From assembly GCA_021780705.1 (NCBI GenBank), contig JAJXYG010000202.1, positions 1 to 18,064 on the forward strand: DNA of 18,064 nt, given 5' to 3'. Under the pieces are notes generated by a model. It saw nothing but the letters and a program-made list of their open reading frames with translations. It searched no databases and had not been told where the DNA came from. Each line of letters begins with the position of its first letter. The first letter of the stretch is position 1. Source of the stretch: Bacteroidota bacterium (GTDB taxonomy: Bacteria; Bacteroidota; Bacteroidia; Chitinophagales; Chitinophagaceae). The position numbers were made by a program, and so were the translations under genes. Of this stretch, positions 8,190 through 13,842 are shown piece after piece.

Positions 8190-8205
8190 TGTGAGAAATA
8201 TCACA
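8190..8205. promoter_or_regulatory. CRP-like binding site
   Basis: TGTGA-GAAATA-TCACA is an exact match to the classical CRP half-sites with a 6-base spacer. It is about 100 bases upstream of the predicted metZ start of transcription and more than 400 bases before the cytochrome operon, so metZ is the nearer target. Bacteroidota have CRP/FNR-superfamily regulators, but which of them, if any, reads this motif is not known from the sequence. Confidence 0.35.
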
Positions 8206-8424
8206 CTTTTTGGATTAAATTAATATTACTTATGCACATCGCTGAAATTCAGGCACGATTGTTGAAATAATCTGATCAGACCTAGTTAAACCTAAGCACC
8301 TTGATCACAACTTTACCAATTTTCCGGTCGTAAGCTTTACCTAAAGGCTTTGTCTGGATGGAAGTTTTATTTAGATCGTAATTCCAAATTCAATAAATTT
8401 TTTTAGACGGTTGATTGCGCGATA

Positions 8425-8460
8425 CCTCCAGAATCTTGATCTGGATCAAGATTCTCGAGG
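8425..8460. promoter_or_regulatory. long inverted repeat with an FNR-type core
   Basis: AGAATCTTGATC (8430-8441) and GATCAAGATTCT (8444-8455) are perfect 12-base inverted arms separated by TG. Outside a single C-C mismatch, CCTC and GAGG add four more pairs (8425-8428 with 8457-8460). The centre reads TTGAT-CTGG-ATCAA (8436-8449), an exact FNR consensus. No T-tract follows on either strand, so it is not an intrinsic terminator. It lies 174 bases before the first cytochrome gene, as a regulator site or a structured leader element. Confidence 0.45.
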
Positions 8461-8616
8461 AATACCCAAAATCCTCCGTTGAATTTAATAAAAATGTGCC
8501 TTTAAGATTCTTTTAGCGAATTGATGGCAAACCTTTTTAGAAGGCCAGTCATCTTTCAGTAAAAAAATGGGAGTGATTATGTACTTGTCAAACAAAAAAA
8601 ACAAATACAACGCCTT

Positions 8617-9348
8617 ATGAAAAAGACTCAATTGTTTATCATTACCGGCTTGCTGCTTACGGTATCTTTCTTCGCCTTAAATTGTAGGCATGATGTCCCG
8701 ATTGCCCCCGTCTCCAGTACGGGAGGTGGCAGTACCGGGGGATCTGGGGCCGGTACCGGTGGCTCAGTGAGCCTTGCCGGAAACTGCAATGCAGATTCTA
8801 TCTATTTTGGAAACACGATTGGACCCATGATTTTGTCCAATTGCGCCACTGCGGGTTGCCACGATGCCATTACCCACCGGGAAGGACTCAATCTAACCAG
8901 TTATAATGCCATTCGCGCCATGGTGACACCTGGAAATCCAGGGGCCAGCAGCCTGTATAATATTGTTAATGGAGGGGGTGAAAACAGAATGCCTCCTTCC
9001 GGACCACTTACTGCCTCACAAATTGCCCAGATTCAGAAATGGATCCAACAGGGTGCGCTCAACAATCAATGTAACAGTGGTTGCGACACCACCGTATTTA
9101 CCTATTCAGGAGCGGTATCTGTGATCATGAGTACTTATTGTGTAGGATGTCACAATCCTAATTCCCTTGGAGGCGGTATTGATCTGAGTACCTATTCAGG
9201 AGTGGCTTCTGCTGCTTCGGGAAGACTCATGGGAGCCATCAATCAATTGTCAGGATACTATGCCATGCCACTTGGCGGAAACAAGTTGCCTGCCTGCCAG
9301 ATCACCCAGATTCAAAAATGGATTAATGCGGGAATGCTTAATAATTAA
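8617..9348 (+). CDS. two-module c-type cytochrome-like lipoprotein (CX4CH and CXXCH)
   Basis: A 243-residue exported protein. A hydrophobic signal (residues 4-21) runs to Cys23, a probable lipobox although Asn22 at -1 is relaxed compared with the classical Gly/Ala/Ser. A Gly/Ser/Thr linker (about 33-53) follows. Module 1 (about 62-150) has the heme-like motif CATAGCH (Cys76, Cys81, His82), which is CX4CH, and a probable axial Met125 in RMPPSGP. Module 2 (about 162-243) has CVGCH (Cys175, Cys178, His179), standard CXXCH, and Met217 in AMPLGG. Both end in the same IQKWI motif followed by Gly-Ala/Gly-Met and LNN, so the protein arose by domain duplication. It heads a five-gene operon and likely faces the periplasm or cell surface. 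Heme attachment is inferred, and its redox partner is unknown. Confidence 0.8.
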   Translation: MKKTQLFIITGLLLTVSFFALNCRHDVPIAPVSSTGGGSTGGSGAGTGGSVSLAGNCNADSIYFGNTIGPMILSNCATAGCHDAITHREGLNLTSYNAIRAMVTPGNPGASSLYNIVNGGGENRMPPSGPLTASQIAQIQKWIQQGALNNQCNSGCDTTVFTYSGAVSVIMSTYCVGCHNPNSLGGGIDLSTYSGVASAASGRLMGAINQLSGYYAMPLGGNKLPACQITQIQKWINAGMLNN

Positions 9349-9385
9349 ATCATCCATTCAATAAATCATAACTACAGATCATTTT

Positions 9386-9760
9386 ATGCGTGTAACCTCA
9401 GGATTTAAGATACTTTCTCTGGTGGTGGTGCTGGTAATCACCGTATCGGGATGTTATTATGATAAGGAACAATTGCTGTACCCGCCTGCGGCGGCCAATA
9501 GTTGCGACAGTCTTAAGGTGACTTTTTCGGGAAGTGTGGCCCCATTGATTCAAAGCAAATGCGCTACCGCGGGATGCCATGATGCCAACACGGGTGCAGG
9601 TGCCACTGTGCTGACCACATACTCACAAATTGTGGCCAAATCTGCCAGAATCTATCAACGAGCAGTGGTTGACAAGACCATGCCGCTCAGCGGACCTTTA
9701 TCAGCCACCGAAATTGCCATTTTGAACTGCTGGATTACCTCCGGCACTCCCAATAATTAA
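9386..9760 (+). CDS. single-module cytochrome-like lipoprotein (CX4CH)
   Basis: A 124-residue lipoprotein. A hydrophobic segment (residues 8-19) leads to the lipobox VSGC with Cys23 as the lipid-carrying residue. One module of the same type as in the preceding gene follows: FSGSVAPLIQSKCATAGCHDA, with Cys59, Cys64 and His65 in a CX4CH motif, and a candidate axial Met99 in KTMPLSGPLSATEI. It ends with CWITSGTPNN, parallel to the IQKWI endings of its neighbour, so it is a paralogue of module 1. It starts 37 bases after the upstream gene and ends 12 bases before the OB-fold gene. Probable role: electron carrier or heme-bearing sensor at the envelope; no specific function can be assigned. Confidence 0.78.
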   Translation: MRVTSGFKILSLVVVLVITVSGCYYDKEQLLYPPAAANSCDSLKVTFSGSVAPLIQSKCATAGCHDANTGAGATVLTTYSQIVAKSARIYQRAVVDKTMPLSGPLSATEIAILNCWITSGTPNN

Positions 9761-9772
9761 AAATCAAATATT

Positions 9773-10201
9773 ATGAAAAAGACCCTAAAAAAACTAATGA
9801 TCGGAACCCTTCTTGTCGCCTTTGCGGCCGCAGGATATGGATTTTACCTGTTCAACAAAAAACCGGCTGATGTCCGGGTCATGTCTGCAAGTTACACGCT
9901 CAGTGCTGACTCGCTGGTAAATGTGTATAACCAGGATGAAAAAGCCGCAGATAAAAAATTCCTGAACCAGGTGATTGAAATCAAGGGAACCGTGTCCAAG
10001 GTAGTCCTGGATTCTGCCACCAAACAGGCAACCGTGATGCTGTCTACCAATGATCCGCTGTCAGGGGTAACCTGCAGTTTCTATGACAATGAAGCAAGCC
10101 AGCTTAAGAACATAAAGAGCGGTGCCGAGATCAGTGTCAAAGGGGTTTGCACCGGGAAGTTAATGGACGTGGTATTAAATAAATGCAGTATTCAACACTA
10201 A
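9773..10201 (+). CDS. membrane-anchored OB-fold (tRNA_anti-like family) protein
   Basis: A 142-residue protein with a Lys-rich start and one hydrophobic segment (about residues 8-27), then an OB-fold domain: LSADSLVNVYNQDEKAADKKF, the core strand VIEIKGTVSKVVLD, GVTCSFYDNE and SVKGVCTGKLMDVVLNKCSI. This layout fits the small Bacteroidota family called tRNA_anti-like. The name refers only to the fold; with an N-terminal anchor and extracytoplasmic neighbours it is unlikely to bind tRNA. Cys101, Cys126 and Cys138 could form a disulfide or bind a cofactor. It lies between the cytochrome lipoproteins and YceI with gaps of 12 and 18 bases, so it belongs to their operon. Confidence 0.72.
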   Translation: MKKTLKKLMIGTLLVAFAAAGYGFYLFNKKPADVRVMSASYTLSADSLVNVYNQDEKAADKKFLNQVIEIKGTVSKVVLDSATKQATVMLSTNDPLSGVTCSFYDNEASQLKNIKSGAEISVKGVCTGKLMDVVLNKCSIQH

Positions 10202-10219
10202 AAAAAATCAAACAATTTT

Positions 10220-10768
10220 ATGAAGAAAACACTTCTGATTGGTCTGGCACTATTTCTTTTTCACGGCCTGAAAGCCCAACGGTATTATACCAAGACCGGG
10301 ATCGTAACCTTCCATGCCGGAACCACAGTGGAAGATATTGACGGGATCAATAAATCTACCACCAGCATTTTTGATGTAAGTACCGGTGAATTTGATTTTG
10401 CGCTTCTGGTCAACGGGTTTGAATTCAGAAGAGCCCTCATGCAGCAGCATTTCAATGAGGACTACCTGGAAAGTGACAAATATCCCAAATCCACCTTCAA
10501 GGGAAAGATCACCAATATTTCCAGTGTCAATTTTAGCAAGGACGGAACCTATCCGGTTCAGGTGAAAGGCACCCTGACCATTCACAACATTTCCAAGGAA
10601 ATTGAAGTGCCTGGCACCTTCATCATCAAGAACGGGAAGGTATCTGGAACCTCCACATTCAATGTGGCGCTGGCTGATTATAATATTTCCATTCCAAGCC
10701 TGGTGGCAGACAAGCTGTCCAAGACCGCCAAGGTAGTCGTCAATTGTGATTATTCACTCTTAAAGTAA
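10220..10768 (+). CDS. YceI-family periplasmic protein
   Basis: A 182-residue protein with a signal peptide ending AQ near residue 20, then the YceI lipocalin-like barrel. Typical elements are ALLVNGFEFRRALMQQHFNEDYLESDKYPKSTFKGKI (residues 61-97), VKGTLTIHNISKEIEVPG and a final VVVNCDYSLL strand. Family members of known structure bind long-chain isoprenoid or amide-type lipids, and some neighbour cytochrome b genes, but a ligand cannot be read from this sequence. Its place beside heme-like lipoproteins and a DUF5777 barrel suggests carriage of a lipophilic, perhaps quinone-like, molecule; that part is inference. Confidence 0.85.
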   Translation: MKKTLLIGLALFLFHGLKAQRYYTKTGIVTFHAGTTVEDIDGINKSTTSIFDVSTGEFDFALLVNGFEFRRALMQQHFNEDYLESDKYPKSTFKGKITNISSVNFSKDGTYPVQVKGTLTIHNISKEIEVPGTFIIKNGKVSGTSTFNVALADYNISIPSLVADKLSKTAKVVVNCDYSLLK

Positions 10769-10792
10769 TCTGATCAACAAATACAAGCCTTC

Positions 10793-11677
10793 ATGCGGAG
10801 AATAATTTTAGTGGTTCTTTTGATCGTAAACTCCTCAGTGCTGTTTGCGCAAGGAGATCTGTTATCCCTGGTGGATAACCAACCTGCAAAAAAGCAGTAT
10901 ATCACAGCAGCCTTTAAGTCTACACGGGTCATCAATGACCACTCCATGGAATTCCTGGGAAAGGGGGTACTGGATGTGCGGATCCTTCACAGATTCGGGT
11001 TATTGAGTTCCGGTGCCAATAATCTCTATGGTCTGGACCAGGCCAATATGAGAATGGGATTTTCCTATGGAGTCACCAATCGCCTGATGGTCGGCGTGGG
11101 AAGAAGCAATATCGGAAAGGATTTGGACGCGTTTATAAAATTGCGGCCAATCTGGCAATCCAAGGGAGGACCCTGGTCCATGCCATTTTCGCTCGTACTG
11201 GTCAGTGGCACTACCCTGAGCACCATGCCTTGGTCGGATCCCACCCGGAAGAACTATTTCTCCAGCAGGATGGCTTTTTATAACGAGGTCATTATCGGCA
11301 GAAAATTCAATGATAATTTCAGTTTGCAAATTTCCCCGATGATGGTGCACCGCAACCTGGTGCCGCTGGCCACCGATTCCAATGATACCTATGCCATTGG
11401 AATTGGGGGAAGGATAAAGATTTCCAAAAGGGTTGCCTTTGTGGTGGATTATCACCACATCGTATCCGGGCTGGATATGCACACCTACAAAGATCCCCTT
11501 TCAATAGGGGTGGATATAGAAACGGGGGGCCACGTATTTCAGTTGCATTTCACTAATGCCACCGGTCTCAATGAAGTGCAATATCTCACCGGAACCACTA
11601 ACAGCTGGGGCAAAGGACAGGTCGGATTTGGATTTAATCTTTCGAGGGTGTTTACCATCGGCGGAAAAAAACATTAG
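10793..11677 (+). CDS. DUF5777-family beta-barrel protein
   Basis: A 294-residue exported protein. The signal peptide (residues 1-20) ends in LFAQ, followed by DLLSLVDN and then a pattern of alternating hydrophobic strands: AAFKSTRVINDHSMEF, VLDVRILHRFG, FSYGVTNRLMVGVGRS, FSLQISPMMVH, AIGIGGRIKIS, and a C-terminal strand GQVGFGFNLSRVFTIGGK. The length and motifs match DUF5777, a Bacteroidota family predicted to form an outer-membrane barrel; its function is not established. It is the last gene of the envelope operon, 24 bases after yceI. As a barrel it could anchor or export the system, or let substrates reach the cytochrome-like lipoproteins; the sequence does not decide. Confidence 0.78.
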   Translation: MRRIILVVLLIVNSSVLFAQGDLLSLVDNQPAKKQYITAAFKSTRVINDHSMEFLGKGVLDVRILHRFGLLSSGANNLYGLDQANMRMGFSYGVTNRLMVGVGRSNIGKDLDAFIKLRPIWQSKGGPWSMPFSLVLVSGTTLSTMPWSDPTRKNYFSSRMAFYNEVIIGRKFNDNFSLQISPMMVHRNLVPLATDSNDTYAIGIGGRIKISKRVAFVVDYHHIVSGLDMHTYKDPLSIGVDIETGGHVFQLHFTNATGLNEVQYLTGTTNSWGKGQVGFGFNLSRVFTIGGKKH

Positions 11678-11742
11678 GGAAAGGAATGTCCCTATAGGAT
11701 TCCCGGGGGTGGGGCAGCCTGATCAAACCGGATGAATGGGAT

Positions 11743-12045
11743 TTACTTTTTTAAATCTGCCGCAGCAATGTTTTTCTCAGGGTTCTTCAGAAATTCATCA
11801 CGGCATTCTTTGGAGCAAAATCCCAGCACCTTGCCCTTGTAATGGATGGTGTCTTCAATCCCCGCAGCTACGGGCATACCACAGGATGGGTCCTTCTGGT
11901 TGTCCACCATGGCAGCGGTAAACTTGGGAGCAGCTTCAGTGACAGGAGTTTTCGCCTCGGTTAAGTTCTTTTCCCCGGGTTGGTTATGACAGGCTGAAAG
12001 ACTAATCATGCCACCCACCAGAAATGAAACCATAATTTTTTTCAT
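11743..12045 (-). CDS. YHS-domain lipoprotein
   Basis: A 100-residue protein with a signal ending in the lipobox LSAC (Cys19), a Thr/Ala/Pro/Glu-rich linker (about 20-45) and a YHS domain: KDPSCGMPV (Cys55), HYKGKVLGFCSKEC (Cys77, Cys81) and RDEFLKNPEKN. The Cys arrangement is that of small metal-binding YHS/TRASH domains; copper or another soft metal is the usual suggestion. ATG at 12045 is preferred over the open frame up to 12066 because it gives a clean signal sequence starting MKKI. It is convergent with the DUF5777 gene, 65 bases apart, with no clear terminator between. A metal-handling role next to heme-like lipoproteins is plausible but unproved. Confidence 0.82.
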   Translation of the reverse strand: MKKIMVSFLVGGMISLSACHNQPGEKNLTEAKTPVTEAAPKFTAAMVDNQKDPSCGMPVAAGIEDTIHYKGKVLGFCSKECRDEFLKNPEKNIAAADLKK

Positions 12046-12125
12046 GAAGGGGTAATTTTTAAGCAACGAAGTTACCCAATTTTCGGGGGACCACCCAGGC
12101 TAACCTATCAACATCCCCTATGAAC

Positions 12126-12174
12126 CCATTGAAGACCATCTATTTACGCTTTTGTAAGTAGGTGGCTTCAATGG
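12126..12174 (+). repeat. long imperfect hairpin, G-U pairs favour the + strand RNA
   Basis: The arms 12126-12147 and 12154-12174 pair over 21 base pairs around a 6-base loop. The outer part is a perfect 9-bp stem, CCATTGAAG with CTTCAATGG. After one bulged A the inner part pairs CCA, CTA and TTAC with two intervening T-G positions. These are allowed wobbles only if the + strand is transcribed; on the other strand they become A-C mismatches. No T-tract follows, so it is not a terminator. Confidence 0.5.
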
Positions 12175-12313
12175 AATATTCCTCACCATATCGCTTCATA
12201 ATGCCCGGATTTCAAATTAATAGGTAATCCTGCCAGTCTCATCAAAGGCCAATCCACAGACTAAATTCAACTTTTCGGCGTTGAAATTGTATCAGTTCCA
12301 GGTTTGGCAGCCT

Positions 12314-12338
12314 TTCCCGGATTCCGGGAACCGGAATC
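12314..12338. repeat. two overlapping, mutually exclusive palindromes
   Basis: TTCCCGG-ATT-CCGGGAA (12314-12330) and GATTCCGG-GAA-CCGGAATC (12320-12338) are both perfect and share 11 bases. Only one can form as a hairpin at a time. They fall in a stretch with no gene call and might be a protein-binding site or an RNA switch element. Confidence 0.4.
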
Positions 12339-12474
12339 AAACAGGCAAAACTGATAAATATTTGAGTGAAAAAGGGGCTTGGGCATCATGGAAAATTGGT
12401 ATCTGAATGCCCTGTGGGCAAGGGTTTCATCAACAAATACCCACTCAGCCATAATAGAATTTGCCCGAAGTTGG

Positions 12475-12506
12475 TTAGTCAGTATGTGAAACCCGGGTTA
12501 TTTTTG
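12475..12506 (+). promoter_or_regulatory. candidate promoter of a short transcript
   Basis: TATTTTTG (12499-12506) matches TAnnTTTG exactly. TTAG (12475-12478), 20 bases upstream, matches three of four bases of the -33 TTTG. A 10-base palindrome, AACCCGGGTT (12490-12499), abuts the -7 box. The expected start of transcription is near 12513. An intrinsic terminator follows at 12622-12660. Confidence 0.35.
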
Positions 12507-12542
12507 CTTTAGAAACAACGGAATGAGGAAAAAGAATAAGGG

Positions 12543-12623
12543 ATGAAGAAAGTTCGGATGTTTCAATCGCTGAAAAGCAATCACAAAAAGATTTTAAGAA
12601 TTTCTCATATCAAGCAATCGTAA
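12543..12623 (+). CDS. possible 26-residue basic peptide
   Basis: ATG at 12543 opens a 26-codon frame (MKKVRMFQSLKSNHKKILR and so on) that stops at 12623, just inside the following terminator. It has eight Lys/Arg and no acidic residue. A 7-codon frame (MRKKNKG, 12523-12546) ends by ATGA overlap with its start, so the two could be coupled, and AAGGG precedes the ATG. The length is too short for homology, and AT-rich DNA gives Lys-rich frames by chance. It is listed because promoter, frame and terminator are in register; a non-coding RNA is an equal alternative. Confidence 0.2.
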   Translation: MKKVRMFQSLKSNHKKILRISHIKQS

Positions 12624-12660
12624 AGGCCGTCTTGTTTCTACAGGAGGGCCCTTTTTTTTT
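12622..12660 (+). terminator. intrinsic terminator with no recognisable upstream gene
   Basis: GGCCGTCTTG and CAGGAGGGCC form an imperfect stem (one G-G mismatch, one G-U wobble) around TTTCTA, followed by nine T. It points along the + strand. The nearest recognised + strand gene upstream is DUF5777, ending 945 bases earlier, with an opposing YHS gene between, so the terminator implies another transcript. Confidence 0.65.
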
Positions 12661-12837
12661 GAGCAGATAAAATTAGCAAAACCAGCGGAAACTCAAAAGA
12701 ATTTCCAAAATCTTTTTTTCTGTCTAAGGAATGGCCCTGTCTCTTAAATAATTAGCGTTTTTATCCCCTTCTGCAGCCTTTTTAGCCATCAATCCGTAAT
12801 TTTCCTTTGGACAATTATCTGATCCTCATTTCGGCAC

Positions 12838-13587
12838 ATGCATTCTATCCTGATTTCCCTGCTGCTATTTTTCCTTGCCCCGCTAAACTGGATTGTGATC
12901 CTATCGGGAACAACCCTGTTTATCCGAAGCTCCAGGGCAAAAAAACGATGTGGGGCCCTGACCCTTGCCCTGTTTTGGCTATTTAGCAATGGCTGGCTCC
13001 AGAATCTATATCTTCAGTGGTGGCAGCCCGCTCCAGTGGAACTTGCAGCAGGAGCTTCCTTCAGCTGTGCGATTATCCCGGGCGGTTTTGCAAGCCCGGA
13101 CGTGAAAGGAAACGGATATTTTAATTCTGCGGCAGACCGGTTTATTGAGGCAGTTGAGCTGTATAAATCCGGAAAGGTGCACCACCTGCTTGTCGCAGGC
13201 GGAAATGGCAGGATGGACCAGGCGAATTTCAGGGAGGCAGCCTGGGTGAAAAGCCAGATGGTGGCCATGGGAATCCCGGACTCAGTCATACTTACAGAAG
13301 ACCGCTCGGACAATACCGAGCAAAATGCTGAGTATGCCAGGAAGATGTTGGACAGTACCGGGTTTAAGGCCCCCTACCTGCTGGTTACCTCAGCCGACCA
13401 TATGCGAAGGGCCCGGCTAATCTTTCAAAATAGCGGAATTCGGGTCACAGGTTATCCGTGTAATTATCATGCAGGGAGCAACGGATTCACGCTCTCTTCC
13501 TTGTGGCCGGATGCTTCTGTGCTGAGCAGCTGGAGGGATTACCTGAAGGAAACTGCAGGGTACCTGTGGCTCCGGGTTACCCGTTGA
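12838..13587 (+). CDS. DUF218 (YdcF/SanA/ElyC-like) membrane protein
   Basis: A 249-residue protein with two N-terminal membrane segments (about residues 4-29 and 38-55), then a DUF218 domain from about residue 75. Motifs are AIIPGGF (79-84), the strand VHHLLVAGGNG (114-124), the signature DRSDNTEQNAEYA (155-167) and VTSADHMRRARLIF (183-196). The family includes E. coli ElyC and SanA, which affect envelope integrity and lipid-carrier or peptidoglycan metabolism, but the biochemical reaction is not settled. The domain is expected on the periplasmic side after the second segment. The gene stands alone, 178 bases after a terminator and 255 before the next gene. Confidence 0.85.
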   Translation: MHSILISLLLFFLAPLNWIVILSGTTLFIRSSRAKKRCGALTLALFWLFSNGWLQNLYLQWWQPAPVELAAGASFSCAIIPGGFASPDVKGNGYFNSAADRFIEAVELYKSGKVHHLLVAGGNGRMDQANFREAAWVKSQMVAMGIPDSVILTEDRSDNTEQNAEYARKMLDSTGFKAPYLLVTSADHMRRARLIFQNSGIRVTGYPCNYHAGSNGFTLSSLWPDASVLSSWRDYLKETAGYLWLRVTR

Positions 13588-13842
13588 CCCTGAAAAAAAG
13601 TGATCGCACGGTGGCCGGGAATTTTTTTTTCAGCACGGAACCACCCAATCAAACTTTCAAAGAAATCGGGAGTCTAATCCACGGCCTTTTTTGTGGACAA
13701 GTGGATATTAATAATTGCATAAAAGCAAATTATTTTGTCACTTTACCATAGCCTTAAAAAAGTTACTTCTTTTTACAGGATCAAGCCAACCTTTCAAAAG
13801 CACCTAAGATCAATATAGATGTTACCATTTAAATCAAAAATC

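Larger units (their letters stand above)
8065..8616. other. divergent intergenic region between metZ and the cytochrome operon
   Basis: 552 bases with no credible gene. Besides the metZ promoter/operator, the CRP-like site and the FNR-like inverted repeat listed separately, it holds a small hairpin CCCTG-AGCAG-CAGGG (8162-8176) and a 10-base palindrome TCTGATCAGA (8271-8280). No full consensus promoter was found for the rightward operon. The stretch is AT-richer than the flanking genes. Confidence 0.6.
12046..12837. other. long region without a recognisable gene family
   Basis: 792 bases separate the YHS gene from the DUF218 gene. A - strand frame of 61 codons (12267-12452) shows no family and overlaps palindromes. 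The region holds a long imperfect hairpin (12126-12174), a 10-base palindrome GGAATATTCC (12173-12182), overlapping palindromes (12314-12338), and a candidate short transcription unit (12475-12660). From 12661 to the DUF218 start I see no full promoter; TAATTTTC near 12797 is one base off the -7 box but lacks a -33. Confidence 0.55.

Noticed and set aside
8065..8220. SAM riboswitch upstream of metZ
   Set aside because: The leader between the predicted transcription start and ATG is only about 35 bases. Further upstream I could not find the conserved core of the SAM-I or SAM-II classes, and the hairpins there are better explained as protein-binding sites.
8425..8460. Long inverted repeat read as a terminator or as the end of an insertion sequence
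   Set aside because: There is no T-tract on either strand, no transposase remnant and no matching second copy in the window.
11678..11742. Terminator between the DUF5777 and YHS genes
   Set aside because: GGAA/TTCC-type pairing is present, but the stem is broken and no T-tract follows, so I did not call it.
12267..12452. 61-codon frame on the - strand in the non-coding region
   Set aside because: No family motif, signal peptide or start-site support, and it runs across the overlapping palindromes.
13503..13751. 82-codon + strand frame after the DUF218 gene
   Set aside because: It begins inside the DUF218 coding sequence in another frame and its remainder is AT-rich with no recognisable motif.
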